A DNA stretch of 64,000 bases from an uncultured Porphyromonadaceae bacterium (GTDB lineage Bacteria; Bacteroidota; Bacteroidia; Bacteroidales; UBA11471), in NCBI GenBank assembly GCA_900547555.1, contig URHG01000004.1, positions 34,717-98,716 of the forward strand, read 5' to 3'. A program made the translations under genes and the position numbers. A model generated the notes under the pieces. It saw only the letters and a list, made by a program, of their open reading frames with translations, searched no databases and was not told the origin of the DNA. Below, in pieces: positions 24,007 to 34,191 of the stretch (position 1 is its first letter; each line of letters opens with the position of its first letter).

Positions 24007-25278
24007 CTAATCGATCATATCAAATCCTGTATAAGGAACCAAGACTTTCGGTATGCGTATACCCTCGGGTGTCTGGTTATTCTCGAGCAGGGCCGCCACG
24101 ATACGGGGCAATGCCAATGCACTGCCGTTGAGCGTGTGTACCAAACGTATTTTTTTGTCGGCCCCTCGGAAACGGCATTTGAGACGATTGGCCTGATAGC
24201 TTTCAAAATTGGACACGGAACTCACTTCGAGCCAACGTTTCTGTGCCGCCGAATAGACCTCGAAATCGAATGTGATTGCCGAAGTAAAGCTCATATCTCC
24301 ACCGCAAAGGCGCAAAATATGCCACGGCAATTCGAGACGTTCCACCAGTGTCTGTACATAATCGACCATTTCTTTGAGCGATTCGTAAGAACGGTCGGGG
24401 TGTTGTATCTGCACGATTTCGACTTTGTCGAACTGGTGAAGGCGATTAAGCCCGCGCACATCTTTTCCGTACGAACCAGCTTCGCGACGGAAACATGCCG
24501 AATAGGCCGTATTACGAATGGGAAGTTGGGCTTCATCGAGAATGACATCGCGGTAAAGGTTGGTTACCGGGACTTCGGCAGTAGGAATCAGATAAAGGTC
24601 ATCTTCGTTGCAGTGATACATCTGGCCCTCTTTATCGGGTAGCTGTCCGGTTCCGTAGCCCGAAGCCGCATTTACCACGTAAGGGGGTTGCACTTCGAGA
24701 TAACCGGCTTCCCGGGCACTATCGAGGAAAAAGCTGATGAGCGCACGCTGCAAACGGGCCCCTTTACCTTTATATACGGGAAAACCCGCACCGGTAATTT
24801 TCACTCCCAGTTCAAAATCGATAAGGTCGTATTTACGAGCCAAGTCCCAATGAGGAAGCGCATCGGCCGGCAGGTCGGGTATTGCACCGCCCGAACGTTC
24901 CACGACATTATCTTCGGCCGTGCGGCCCTCGGGAACCATATCGCACGGCGTATTAGGTACAGAAAGGAGTATCTCGGTAATGCCGTTCTCTGCGGCAGCC
25001 ATATCTTCTTCGAGTTTCTTGTTCGCCTCTTTCATTTCGGAGACTTTTTTCTTCACGGCCTCGGCCTCATCGTTTTTTCCCTCTTTCATAAGTTTGCCGA
25101 CCTGAGCCGAAAGGCCTTTCAGTTCGGAGAGACGACTATCCAACTCCATTTGCGAAGAACGACGCACCTTATCCAAATCCAAAACTTTGGCAACCACCTC
25201 GCGGCCGTCGAAATGTTTTTTTGCCAGCTTCCGAATAATCTCTTCGGGATTCTCTTTAATTGCGGCAAGTGTAAGCAT
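24007..25278 (-). CDS. serS: Seryl-tRNA synthetase
   Basis: Class II synthetase that charges tRNA-Ser. The 423 residues have the N-terminal coiled-coil arm (about 25-105, many Lys/Glu/Leu) that grips the tRNA long arm, and the catalytic core with motif 2 (CFRREAGSYGKDVRGLNRLHQFDKVE) and motif 3 (LNGSALALPRIVAALLENNQ). The start MLTLAAIKENPEEI is typical. Downstream of a YqeY gene with a 36-base gap. Confidence 0.97.
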   Translation of the reverse strand: MLTLAAIKENPEEIIRKLAKKHFDGREVVAKVLDLDKVRRSSQMELDSRLSELKGLSAQVGKLMKEGKNDEAEAVKKKVSEMKEANKKLEEDMAAAENGITEILLSVPNTPCDMVPEGRTAEDNVVERSGGAIPDLPADALPHWDLARKYDLIDFELGVKITGAGFPVYKGKGARLQRALISFFLDSAREAGYLEVQPPYVVNAASGYGTGQLPDKEGQMYHCNEDDLYLIPTAEVPVTNLYRDVILDEAQLPIRNTAYSACFRREAGSYGKDVRGLNRLHQFDKVEIVQIQHPDRSYESLKEMVDYVQTLVERLELPWHILRLCGGDMSFTSAITFDFEVYSAAQKRWLEVSSVSNFESYQANRLKCRFRGADKKIRLVHTLNGSALALPRIVAALLENNQTPEGIRIPKVLVPYTGFDMID

Positions 25279-25314
25279 AATCTACAATTTTATAATAAAC
25301 ATATTTTCTACACA

Positions 25315-25764
25315 TCAAGACAATAAAGCCTTTACTTTTTCCGAAATAGCTTTCCCGTCGGCTTTCCCCGCCAACTTTTTGGAAGCTACCCCCATGACCT
25401 TACCCATCTCTTTGACCGATATTGCCCCTACCTCGGCAATAATCGCCTTTATCGCCTCTTCGAGTTCGGCCTCCGACATGGGCTGAGGGAGATACGACTC
25501 GATAACAGCGGCTTCGGCAAGCTCGGGTTCGGCCAAGTCGGGACGATTCTGTTCGGTGTAGATCTGGGCACTTTCCCGACGCTGTTTGGCCATTTTGGCC
25601 AAAATCTTCAAAGCGACATCGTCATGCAATTCCCCGTCGGAACCTTTGGCGGTTTTGGCTTCGATAAACTCTTTCTTTATGCCGCGCAGGGCTTCGAGGC
25701 GTTGTTTGTCGCGTGCCAGCATGGCGGCTTTGATATCATTACTGATCTGGTCAAATAAACTCAT
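25315..25764 (-). CDS. GatB/YqeY-domain protein
   Basis: A 149-residue protein of the YqeY family, the stand-alone version of the GatB tRNA-binding tail: SLFDQISNDIKAAMLARDKQRLEALRGIKKEF, then LKILAKMAKQRRESAQIYTEQNRPDLAEPELAEAAVIESYLPQPMSEAELE and the final MGKVMGVASKKLAGKADGKAISEKVKALL. It is thought to act on tRNA-dependent amidation or as a helper of aminoacylation, but no activity is proven. It follows ftsZ after 20 bases and precedes serS, which makes it the tail of the dcw transcript. Confidence 0.92.
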   Translation of the reverse strand: MSLFDQISNDIKAAMLARDKQRLEALRGIKKEFIEAKTAKGSDGELHDDVALKILAKMAKQRRESAQIYTEQNRPDLAEPELAEAAVIESYLPQPMSEAELEEAIKAIIAEVGAISVKEMGKVMGVASKKLAGKADGKAISEKVKALLS

Positions 25765-25784
25765 ATTCTTTCGATTTTAATTTT

Positions 25785-26984
25785 CTATTCGGTCTTATCA
25801 AAAAGTATTACTCCATTACCGTTGTAATTCACATCTTCGGCACTCGTTTCACCGGGAGTATGACGCAAAAGTTGTTTGGCAAAATCTCCGGGTCGGTCGT
25901 AAGCCGGGGTACGGTCGATTTTCTCCAACACGGCATTATCGTCCATCTGAGCGACTGTAAGAATCACATATTCCTTATCGCCGGGATAAGCATTCCCCAT
26001 ATCCATTACTCCGTCTCCGAAGTCCGAAGCCAAAATCGTAACTTTTACCTTTCCTTCGAGTGTATCGTCGATGGTAATACCCGATATCGTCTTTACGCCG
26101 TCGAAACGCGCCATAAACTCGTTCAACTCCTTAAACTCGTCCATAACGACCTGATCGTCGGCACTGGAACTCAAATAAAGATTGATGAGTATGCGTTTGG
26201 CCTTATAAAGATTATCGGCTGCCAACAAAGGCGAATGTAAAGCATCTTCGATCGCTTTGGTGATACGATGCTCACCCTCGCCGAAGCCGCTGCTCATCAC
26301 AGCTACGCCGCCGTTTTCGAGAGTACGGCGCACATCGGCAAAGTCGAGATTGATATATCCTTTCACGGTAATCAATTCGGCGATACTCTTTGCGGCTACG
26401 GTCAATGTCTCATCGGCCTTTTTAAAACCGTTGAGCCACGTCAAGTCGGGATAGACCTTACGCAAGTTTTCATTGTTGATGACCAAAAGCGCATCGACAT
26501 TCTTACGTAAATCTTCCACACCGTCCAAAGCCTGCTTGATTTTGAATTCGGCTTCCCATGCAAACGGGATAGAAACGATACCCACCGTGAGAATACCCAG
26601 ACTGCGTGCAACCCCGGCAATGACCGGCGAAGCTCCCGTACCGGTACCACCTCCCATACCGGCCGTAATAAACACCATATCGGTATCATCGTCGAGCAAC
26701 TCTTTGATACGTTCGACACTCTCTTCGGCCAACTGCCGAGCTACAAGAGGATCGCCCCCGGCCCCGCGACCCGGCCCGAGAAGAAGCGTACGGGGAATCT
26801 TTGTCCCGCGCATGGCTTGCTTATCGGTATTGCACAAGACAAATGTTACATCTTTAATACCCGTCTTGAACATGTTCTCGACAGCGTTTCCGCCACCGCC
26901 ACCGACACCTATCACTTTGATGATGGCCGGCAATTCCGAACGTTCGACGACATCGAACTGCGGTTTATCATTATATTCGTCCAT
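25785..26984 (-). CDS. ftsZ: Cell division protein FtsZ
   Basis: Tubulin-like GTPase that forms the division ring. From the ATG at 26984 (a TTG two codons upstream is less likely) the protein is 399 residues. The GTP loop GGGTGTGASP is at 111-120, the N-terminal IKVIGVGGGGGNAVENM is intact, and the T7-loop region NLDFADVRRTLENGGVAVMSSG is present. The C-terminal linker after about residue 325 is short and ends in NGVILFDKTE, not the DIPxFLR-type peptide of Proteobacteria. It is the last division gene of the dcw cluster, 17 bases after ftsA. Confidence 0.98.
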   Translation of the reverse strand: MDEYNDKPQFDVVERSELPAIIKVIGVGGGGGNAVENMFKTGIKDVTFVLCNTDKQAMRGTKIPRTLLLGPGRGAGGDPLVARQLAEESVERIKELLDDDTDMVFITAGMGGGTGTGASPVIAGVARSLGILTVGIVSIPFAWEAEFKIKQALDGVEDLRKNVDALLVINNENLRKVYPDLTWLNGFKKADETLTVAAKSIAELITVKGYINLDFADVRRTLENGGVAVMSSGFGEGEHRITKAIEDALHSPLLAADNLYKAKRILINLYLSSSADDQVVMDEFKELNEFMARFDGVKTISGITIDDTLEGKVKVTILASDFGDGVMDMGNAYPGDKEYVILTVAQMDDNAVLEKIDRTPAYDRPGDFAKQLLRHTPGETSAEDVNYNGNGVILFDKTE

Positions 26985-27001
26985 AAGCAAGGTGTTTTCG
27001 G

Positions 27002-28300
27002 TTAATTTTCTTTATCCATTTCCTCTTTCATCGTATCCCAAATCGTCTTCCATATCGGAGATTTCGATGATTTAGTACCCGAAGTCGGCTGTTCCGGCTG
27101 AGGGGGAAGTTGAGGCTCTTTCTCGGGAGCAGGAATTTCTTCTTTTTTCTCAACGACAGGCGGTGCCGCACATATCTCTTTTCCCATCAGCAACAAGCCT
27201 ATAACCTGCACCGAAGCGACACCGTTGATTCCGGGAACCAACGAAACGCCTAAAAGCGTACCCCGGCACACATCGAAATCGGTTTCCTTTGCCAACAACG
27301 TTTTCAGGCCTTTCATCGAAGCACCCCCGCCGATAAGCGTGATGCCCGATGTCAGCGAACGCATATACCCCGAACTCAAAAGCTGTGCTTTGACATTGGC
27401 GATAATCTCTCCCAAACGGGCCGTTATCACCTCCTCGATTTTTTCTGCGGTAAAATCGAAATAATAATCCTTCATGCCCCAATCTACCGTAATCGTTCCG
27501 TCGATCTGAGGCTGATAAGCTTTCTTTATCGACTCGGCCTCCGACTCTTTCACATGCAAAGAGCAAATATCCCGAGTAATATTGTTCCCTCCCAACGGAA
27601 TGGTTATCATAGAGGCGAAATATCCGTCTTTATATAGCGAAAGAGTCGTTGTCTCGGCTCCGCAATCGAGCAAAGCGCAACCTTGCCGGCGTTCTTCTTC
27701 GGAGAGGACGGCCATCGCCGCCGCATTAGCCATGCAGATATATCCGGCAATAGGCATTTTGGCCTGCTCAAAAACCCGATCGATATTCCGTTTGTGAATC
27801 TCGTTCCCCACAATAAGACGATACGAGACACGTATTTCAGAGCCGTACTGACCGCATGGGTTTTCGGTAGCCCGACCATCTACCCGGCATTCCCCGGGAA
27901 TCACATCGAAAACGACCAAATTATTTTCCAATATCCGATCGCGAGCCTCGGCTTCAAGCTCGGTAAGCAGAGAGTCGTCGATAGGCGATTCGGAAGAAAT
28001 CGTCCGCACCACCGGAAACTCGATCGAACGTATCGATTGTCCGCTTACACCTACATATACTTGCGATATTTTACTCGGCGAAATACGGGCTTCGATACGG
28101 CGGAATATTTGCGAGAGTTTAAGTGCGACATCAGAGACATTGATGACCCGTCCCCGTTTGATACCGTCTTTACTCTCTCCGATTTCTACCGCATCGACCG
28201 TAAACCGACCGTCGTCATCGCGATGACCGGCAGCTCCGGTAATATGAGAGGAGCCTAAATCGACTGCTACAATGTATCTTTTTTCGTCCTGCATATCCAT
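27002..28300 (-). CDS. ftsA: Cell division protein FtsA
   Basis: Actin-like ATPase that anchors FtsZ to the membrane. The 432-residue protein has the phosphate 1 loop YIVAVDLGSSHITGAAG, LLDCGAETTTLSLYKDG (phosphate 2) and ITLIGGGASMKGL (adenosine loop). After the actin core there is a Pro/Glu/Lys-rich linker (about 385-412: EKKEEIPAPEKEPQLPPQ) and then SPIWKTIWDTMKEEMDKEN, an amphipathic helix suitable for membrane targeting. Between ftsQ and ftsZ in the usual order. Confidence 0.96.
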   Translation of the reverse strand: MDMQDEKRYIVAVDLGSSHITGAAGHRDDDGRFTVDAVEIGESKDGIKRGRVINVSDVALKLSQIFRRIEARISPSKISQVYVGVSGQSIRSIEFPVVRTISSESPIDDSLLTELEAEARDRILENNLVVFDVIPGECRVDGRATENPCGQYGSEIRVSYRLIVGNEIHKRNIDRVFEQAKMPIAGYICMANAAAMAVLSEEERRQGCALLDCGAETTTLSLYKDGYFASMITIPLGGNNITRDICSLHVKESEAESIKKAYQPQIDGTITVDWGMKDYYFDFTAEKIEEVITARLGEIIANVKAQLLSSGYMRSLTSGITLIGGGASMKGLKTLLAKETDFDVCRGTLLGVSLVPGINGVASVQVIGLLLMGKEICAAPPVVEKKEEIPAPEKEPQLPPQPEQPTSGTKSSKSPIWKTIWDTMKEEMDKEN

Positions 28301-28311
28301 TTTCTCCTATT

Positions 28312-29043
28312 CTATTTTCGTCGTGTACACACCACTTGATCCTTATATTTGAGATTGATGGTATGGTATTTGTTCCAACCGCACTCCGACAGAGCTTGTT
28401 CGTATAAACACCGTAAATTATCCAATTTCTCCTCATACGCCGTAAGTTCGCCCATCAAGATGCGATGGTCTCCCACCCGGGGAATCAACTCCACATTCTG
28501 CCGGTTATCGACATAAATCTGTTCGACCTGTGCCTGCCAAAAAGCATTTTCCCGTAAAAAACAGGCAAAAGGATAAAGGGTTTCCCTTGCATAAGCCGAT
28601 GATATATGACCGGTAGCCACCGGTACGGAGACGGCCTCGGGCAAACCGGCTGGCATTATTTCGCCGTGTTCATCGAGAAAATAGGCTACACTATCGCCCA
28701 ACACCCGCAAAATGGGTACTCGTTGGGAAATATCCACACGCAGTAACCCCGACGGCGTTTTATAGCACCGTACCTCCTCAATAAGCCGATTCTCCGACAG
28801 GAGGGCCTCAATCTCTTCGGTATTTATTTCTGCCAAAGTAGTCTCTTTATCCGTCGGAACATACTTGTCAAGACAAGTCCGTATCTCATCGGCCGAGACA
28901 TATTGTGTCTGCGCGCTGTCCACAACCGTTACATACAGCCCCACACATGTCCTGTTACGGGCCACAGCATTCCCCCATACCAGCGAAACCAGCAAGTAAA
29001 CGGGAAGAAACAAGGCCAATATGTAAGTAAAGAAGCGTTTCAT
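28312..29043 (-). CDS. ftsQ: Cell division protein FtsQ
   Basis: Bitopic protein of the divisome with an N-terminal membrane helix (about 5-25: FTYILALFLPVYLLVSLVWG) and a periplasmic POTRA-like and beta domain; 243 residues. Sequence conservation in FtsQ is low; the call rests on the POTRA-like stretch (VSADEIRTCLDKY ... SGLLRVDISQRVPILRV), size, topology and position between murC and ftsA. Its start overlaps the murC stop by four bases (ATGA), which indicates coupled translation. Confidence 0.9.
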   Translation of the reverse strand: MKRFFTYILALFLPVYLLVSLVWGNAVARNRTCVGLYVTVVDSAQTQYVSADEIRTCLDKYVPTDKETTLAEINTEEIEALLSENRLIEEVRCYKTPSGLLRVDISQRVPILRVLGDSVAYFLDEHGEIMPAGLPEAVSVPVATGHISSAYARETLYPFACFLRENAFWQAQVEQIYVDNRQNVELIPRVGDHRILMGELTAYEEKLDNLRCLYEQALSECGWNKYHTINLKYKDQVVCTRRK

Positions 29044-30419
29044 TTCGCAAGTATCTCTTCTTTTATCACAGGCAAAAGGCGGTCGATATCTCCTGCGCCC
29101 AACGTTATAAGGACTTCAAAGTTACGTTCTTTTATCGTTTCGAGCAACTTTTCTTTGGAACAAAGCTCTTTCCTTTCGCATTTTACCTTATCGAAAATAA
29201 TCCGGGAAGTAACTCCCGGTATGGGCTGCTCCCGCGCCGGATATATATCGAGCAGAAACAACTCGTCGGCCAATGAAAGCGCCGCAGCGAATTCATCGCA
29301 AAAATCCCGTGTCCGACTATACAGATGAGGCTGGAATACGACCGAAATCTTTTTACCGGCATACAATGCCCGCAAAGACGAAAGGCTAGCTTTTATCTCA
29401 TCGGGGTGATGGGCATAATCATCGACCAGAATCGTCTTGCCCTCGCGTATCCAAAAATCGAAACGCCGACGTGCCCCTGCAAAACTGTTCATGGCCCGAC
29501 GCATCTCTTCAGGTGCAGCCCCATTGAGCCATGCAAGAGCCATCGCAGCGACCCCGTTTTCGATATTCACCCGCACAGGAACGCCCAAATCGACATCGGC
29601 AACGACACCTCCGGGATAAACCCAATCGAAAAGGATTTTGCCGTCGCCCATACGAATATTCCGGGCATAGAAATCTCCGCCGTCATCGAGCGAATAGGTA
29701 TACAATCGTACTCCTGCGGCCAACTCGGGACGCAAAGGCAATCCTTTTTTTACGATCAATACGCCCTCGGGACGTATCAACGTGGTAAAATGCCGGAAAC
29801 TTTCGAGATAGGCTTTATACGTTCCGTAAATGTCGAGATGATCGGGATCGGTTGCCGTTATCACCGCCATATACGGCTGCAAGTGATGAAATGAACGGTC
29901 GTACTCATCGGCTTCGACAACGACCAAATCGCTTTTATCGGAGAGAATCAGGTTACTGTCGTAATTCTTCAATATACCGCCGAGAAAAGCGCTGCAACCG
30001 ACCGATGATTGTGCCAAAATATGCGCCGTCATACTCGAAGTCGTCGTTTTGCCATGCGTCCCGGCAACACAAAGTCCCCGGCTCTCACGGGTAATAAGAC
30101 CCAACAATTCCGCCCGTTTTATCACGGTAAATACATGGTCTCTGAAATAGACGAGACCATCGTGCGTATCGGGTACGGCCGGAGTATAAACGACCAACGT
30201 ATGCTCGGGATCTCGAAACGAAGCAGGTATCAAATCGACCGATTCGTCGTAAAACATTTCCGCACCTTCTTTTTCAAGAGCCTCGGTCAGTGCCGAACGG
30301 ATCTTGTCATAACCGGCAACGGCATATCCTTTTGCCAAACAATAGCGCACGAGCGCACTCATGCCTATACCGCCCGCACCGATAAAATAAACAGATGTAT
30401 ATGATGTCAAGGCTTTCAT
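29040..30419 (-). CDS. murC: UDP-N-acetylmuramate--L-alanine ligase MurC
   Basis: Cytoplasmic ligase that adds L-Ala to UDP-MurNAc. The 459-residue protein shows the Mur ligase plan: N-terminal UDP-binding Rossmann part (YFIGAGGIGMSALVRYCLAKG), ATP loop GTHGKTTTSSMTAH (about 119-132), the central VVEADEYDRSFHHLQPY, and the C-terminal DDYAHHPDEIKASLSSLR. It overlaps murG and ftsQ by four bases at each end. Confidence 0.97.
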   Translation of the reverse strand: MKALTSYTSVYFIGAGGIGMSALVRYCLAKGYAVAGYDKIRSALTEALEKEGAEMFYDESVDLIPASFRDPEHTLVVYTPAVPDTHDGLVYFRDHVFTVIKRAELLGLITRESRGLCVAGTHGKTTTSSMTAHILAQSSVGCSAFLGGILKNYDSNLILSDKSDLVVVEADEYDRSFHHLQPYMAVITATDPDHLDIYGTYKAYLESFRHFTTLIRPEGVLIVKKGLPLRPELAAGVRLYTYSLDDGGDFYARNIRMGDGKILFDWVYPGGVVADVDLGVPVRVNIENGVAAMALAWLNGAAPEEMRRAMNSFAGARRRFDFWIREGKTILVDDYAHHPDEIKASLSSLRALYAGKKISVVFQPHLYSRTRDFCDEFAAALSLADELFLLDIYPAREQPIPGVTSRIIFDKVKCERKELCSKEKLLETIKERNFEVLITLGAGDIDRLLPVIKEEILAK

Positions 30420-31534
30420 TTCGATTTTTTCTCCGCTACGATTTCAAGAATAATATCGGCAATACGGGCCGCCGAATCACGTTGTGCCAACGAAAGAATG
30501 CGTTGCTGCATTTTTTCAAGCAGAACATCGTTCCGTACAATATCCATCGCCGTATCGACAAGACGAGCTACCGCTTCGTTGTCGGGTATAAGTAAAGCCG
30601 CCCCTTTTTCTGAAAGTGCCATCGCATTTTTCGTCTGGTGGTCTTCCGCCACATTGGGAGAAGGAACCAAAACAGCCGGTTTTCCCAACAGGCAGAGTTC
30701 CGAAATAGAACCAGCTCCGGCACGGGATATTACCAAATCGGCCGCCTTGTATGCCATATCCATACGGGAGATAAACGGCATCTGCACGACATAATCGTAA
30801 TCTTTGCCGGCAAGAGCTGCTTTCACGCTTTCCTCATAATACTTCCCGCTCTGCCAGATAAGCTGCACCTCATCGCCGGGAATACGATCGAGCGCAGAGA
30901 TAACACTTTGATTGATAGTGCGTGCCCCCAAACTTCCCCCGACGACCAAAACCGTCTTTTTCTTCGGGTCGAGACCGAAGAAAGCAACAGCTTCTTCCCG
31001 CGTACACGAAATATCCTGCAACGATTGCCGTACGGGATTTCCGGTCAGGACGATACGCTCTTTCGGGAAAAACCGTTCCATATTCTCGTAAGCGACACAG
31101 ATCTTCACCGCTTTCGAGGCCAAAAGTTTATTGGTTACGCCGGCATAAGAATTCTGTTCCTGTATAAGAGTAGGGATACCCCGACGGGCTGCAGCCCACA
31201 ATGTGGGACCGCTGGCATAACCGCCGACACCCACAGCAATATCGGGGCAGAACGTCTTTACAATCGTACGAGCCCGTCCGATACTTTTTACAAGGCGATA
31301 CAACACACGGAAGTTTTTCCACACATGCCTGCGGGAAAAACCGCTGATGGGAAGTCCCACAATCTTATATCCGGCCGCCGGGACCTTCTCCATTTCCATT
31401 CGATCTTCGGCTCCGACAAAAAGGATTTCGGCCCGGGGACACTTTTCTTTCACGGCATTGGCTATCGATACGGCCGGGAATATATGACCTCCGGTTCCGC
31501 CACCGCTTACCAACATTCTTATTTGATCCGACAT
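30416..31534 (-). CDS. murG: Undecaprenyl-PP-MurNAc-pentapeptide-UDPGlcNAc transferase MurG
   Basis: Peripheral inner-membrane glycosyltransferase that makes lipid II. The 372-residue GT-B protein has the N-terminal glycine-rich loop VSGGGTGGHIFPAVSIA (about 9-25), the second G loop VVGGSLGARTINQSV, and the UDP-binding RAGAGSISELCLLGKPAVLVPSPNVAEDHQTKNA. Four-base overlap with murC; 21-base gap to ftsW. Confidence 0.97.
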   Translation of the reverse strand: MSDQIRMLVSGGGTGGHIFPAVSIANAVKEKCPRAEILFVGAEDRMEMEKVPAAGYKIVGLPISGFSRRHVWKNFRVLYRLVKSIGRARTIVKTFCPDIAVGVGGYASGPTLWAAARRGIPTLIQEQNSYAGVTNKLLASKAVKICVAYENMERFFPKERIVLTGNPVRQSLQDISCTREEAVAFFGLDPKKKTVLVVGGSLGARTINQSVISALDRIPGDEVQLIWQSGKYYEESVKAALAGKDYDYVVQMPFISRMDMAYKAADLVISRAGAGSISELCLLGKPAVLVPSPNVAEDHQTKNAMALSEKGAALLIPDNEAVARLVDTAMDIVRNDVLLEKMQQRILSLAQRDSAARIADIILEIVAEKKSK

Positions 31535-31555
31535 GACTTATTCTTTATTTATCTC

Positions 31556-32815
31556 TTACATCTGTGCAGGATTGGGAGCGGAAATATCTCCGGTCTCCTC
31601 CACAAGAGGTTCTTCTACATTTTCATTTTTCCCTGTCTGTTTGGCAAAACGGCTTACACTAAGCATGATACCGAAATACGCACTGGTAATAAGGAACGAC
31701 GTACCGCCACGGCTCACCAGCGGAAGTGTCTGCCCCGTAACGGGAAAAAGTCCCACCGAAACGCCCATATTGATCAACGCCTGAAAAGCGATCATCATGG
31801 CCAATCCCGTAATGAGAAAAGCCGGATAAGCTTTATCGCACCGTCGGGCGATAACACCCGCTCGCAAAAGCATCGACATATAAAGCAACATGATGACAAT
31901 ACCGCCGACCAAACCCATTTCTTCGATAATAATGGCATAGATGAAGTCGGAAAAAGCCTGTGGCAAGAAATCTCGTTCCCGGCTATTCCCCAAGAATACA
32001 CCCAAAACTCCGCCGTTGGCCACCGCCATATAGGCATGCTGCGGTTGATAATTGTCTTTATCGATAGGCTCCTCATACGCCGGCTTCCCAAAATTCTCGA
32101 CAAATCGTACCGTGCGTCCGCCTACCGTCGACAAACGCGAGACTCCGAGAAATGGAAACGGTTCTTTTTCCCTCTTCTCATACTCATATACCTCGACCGA
32201 GACCGGTATAAGTATAGCCAACGCTACGACGGCAACAGCGACCAATGTCAACAACTTTTTCGTCTCCACGCCGGCCACCATCATCATACAAAAACTGACG
32301 AGGCCCAGCAAAGCCGCCGTCGAAAAGTTATCGACAACAATGAGAAAACAGAAAACTCCTGCCACGATAAGGCTCCACTTGAAAGCTCCGGAGGTTACAT
32401 TTCCCGTCTCTTTCGACCGGAATTTCGCCAATATAAACGCCAACGTAATAATCGTAGCCAACTTGGCCAATTCCGACGGTTGAATCGATACACCGAAAAT
32501 ATTCAGCCAACGGCTGGCATCATTCACATTCGAGCCGAAAATGTCGACCCAAAGCATAAGAACGAGCGATAAAGGCACTAAAAACGCCATCAACAACTTA
32601 CACCACTTGTAATGCAGATTGTGCATAATGACTACCAGCGCCGTACCGGCCAATACGAAAGAGATCTGTCGCATGGCAGGGCCCAAAAAGTCGCCGCCCC
32701 GACGTGTCAGGAAACTCGACGAGCTGTACACTTCTACGATAGAAATGAGGCATAACAAAAAGTATACTCCCCACAAATATCGATCGCCTTTGAATATCGT
32801 ATTATTTTCACTCAT
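31556..32815 (-). CDS. ftsW: Lipid II polymerase FtsW (SEDS family)
   Basis: Polytopic membrane glycosyltransferase that works with FtsI in septal peptidoglycan synthesis. About 419 residues with roughly ten membrane helices. SEDS marks include the ASRWLNIFGVSIQPSELAKLA motif, AVANGGVLGVFLGNSRERDFLPQAFSDFIYAIIIEEMGLVGG, and GQTLPLVSRGGTSFLITSAYFG near the end. A GTG at 32818 precedes the ATG at 32815; the ATG is chosen. The C-terminal tail (about 30 residues) is acidic and cytoplasmic. Confidence 0.96.
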   Translation of the reverse strand: MSENNTIFKGDRYLWGVYFLLCLISIVEVYSSSSFLTRRGGDFLGPAMRQISFVLAGTALVVIMHNLHYKWCKLLMAFLVPLSLVLMLWVDIFGSNVNDASRWLNIFGVSIQPSELAKLATIITLAFILAKFRSKETGNVTSGAFKWSLIVAGVFCFLIVVDNFSTAALLGLVSFCMMMVAGVETKKLLTLVAVAVVALAILIPVSVEVYEYEKREKEPFPFLGVSRLSTVGGRTVRFVENFGKPAYEEPIDKDNYQPQHAYMAVANGGVLGVFLGNSRERDFLPQAFSDFIYAIIIEEMGLVGGIVIMLLYMSMLLRAGVIARRCDKAYPAFLITGLAMMIAFQALINMGVSVGLFPVTGQTLPLVSRGGTSFLITSAYFGIMLSVSRFAKQTGKNENVEEPLVEETGDISAPNPAQM

Positions 32816-32843
32816 CACCGCACACTCCTTTTACAAAACCTGA

Positions 32844-34181
32844 TTATAAACTGCGCACGCATTCTTTGAATTGCCGACCCCGGTCTTCATAACTTTTGAA
32901 CAGGTCGAAACTCGCACAACACGGCGAGAGCAACACTGTATCGCCGGGCTGTGCTGCGGCAAAAGCTTTCTCTACGGCCTCACTCATCGATAACGCATCG
33001 CCGGCCATCTCAACTTTTCCATCAAAGAAATCATGCAGTTTACGATTGTCTACACCCATACACACGATGGCTTTGACTTTCTCTTTGACAAGCGCCTCGA
33101 TTTCGGTGTAATCGTTGCCTTTATCTTTTCCGCCGAGAATCAATATCACGGGTGTGGTCATACTCTCCAATGCGTACCAGCACGAATTGACGTTGGTCGC
33201 TTTGGAATCATTGATAAATGACACACCCCGCACATCGGCCACTTTTTCGAGACGGTGTTCGACACCTTTAAAATCGGACAATGCCTCGCGTACCTTCTCT
33301 TTCTTGATTTCGAGAATGCGGGCCGAAATACCGGCCGCCATCGAATTATAGAGATTATGCCGTCCCGGTAAAGAGAGTTCATCTTCCTTCATATCGAACA
33401 ACTCTCCCGGCGTTTCGATACAAAGACGGTCGTCCTCGATATAAGCCCTCGTTCCCTCCTCATGCGTCTCGGCAAAGGGATAAAGGCGGGCTTTGAGCGA
33501 GTATTTCGATAACTCCTTCGTTATGATAGGATCATCGTTCCAGAAAATAAACGCATCGTTTTCGGTCTGATTCCGAGTAATCCTGAATTTTGCATCGACA
33601 TAATTCTGCATATCGTATCCGTAACGGTCGAGATGATCGGGCGTAATATTCAACAACACGGCAATATCGGCCTTGAAACGATACATATTGTCGAGCTGGA
33701 AACTGCTCAACTCGATCACGTAGTAATCATAATGTTCGGTTGCCACCTGCAAGGCGAGGCTCTTTCCCACATTCCCGGCCAAACCTACATTAAGGCCGGC
33801 TTTTTTCAATATATGATATGTAAGAAGCGTCGTAGTAGTCTTCCCGTTACTACCGGTAATGCAAATCATTTGAGCATCGGTATAGCGACCGGCAAATTCT
33901 ATTTCCGAAATAACAGGTGTTCCTTGTTTTTCCAACGCCTGTATCATAGGTGCGGTCTCGGGTATACCGGGGCTTTTCACCACTTCATCGGCATTGAGAA
34001 TCTTCTCGGCCGTATGACGACCCTCCTCCCATTCGATTCCGTAATCATCGAGTTGCTTTTTATAGACATCTTTTATTCCCGACATATCCGAGACAAAAAC
34101 ATCAAAACCTTTGACTTTCGCCAAAACAGCTGCACCGGCACCACTCTCACCGGCTCCCAATACGACAATACGTTTGCTCAT
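32844..34181 (-). CDS. murD: UDP-N-acetylmuramoylalanine--D-glutamate ligase MurD
   Basis: Adds D-Glu to UDP-MurNAc-L-Ala. 445 residues with KRIVVLGAGESGAGAAVLAK at the start, the ATP loop ITGSNGKTTTTLLTYHIL (about 109-126), LNITPDHLDRYGYDMQNYVDAKFRI, and the C-terminal FINDSKATNVNSCWYALESM and LLSPCCASFDLFKSYEDRG. Part of the contiguous dcw transcript (10-base gap to mraY). Confidence 0.97.
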   Translation of the reverse strand: MSKRIVVLGAGESGAGAAVLAKVKGFDVFVSDMSGIKDVYKKQLDDYGIEWEEGRHTAEKILNADEVVKSPGIPETAPMIQALEKQGTPVISEIEFAGRYTDAQMICITGSNGKTTTTLLTYHILKKAGLNVGLAGNVGKSLALQVATEHYDYYVIELSSFQLDNMYRFKADIAVLLNITPDHLDRYGYDMQNYVDAKFRITRNQTENDAFIFWNDDPIITKELSKYSLKARLYPFAETHEEGTRAYIEDDRLCIETPGELFDMKEDELSLPGRHNLYNSMAAGISARILEIKKEKVREALSDFKGVEHRLEKVADVRGVSFINDSKATNVNSCWYALESMTTPVILILGGKDKGNDYTEIEALVKEKVKAIVCMGVDNRKLHDFFDGKVEMAGDALSMSEAVEKAFAAAQPGDTVLLSPCCASFDLFKSYEDRGRQFKECVRSL

Positions 34182-34191
34182 ATTTACCTCC

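Noticed and set aside
30638..32572. Plus-strand open frame of 644 codons
   Set aside because: It lies antisense to murG and ftsW, which have full family motifs. Its composition (many Arg, His, Ser, Thr) is that of an antisense shadow caused by codon bias.
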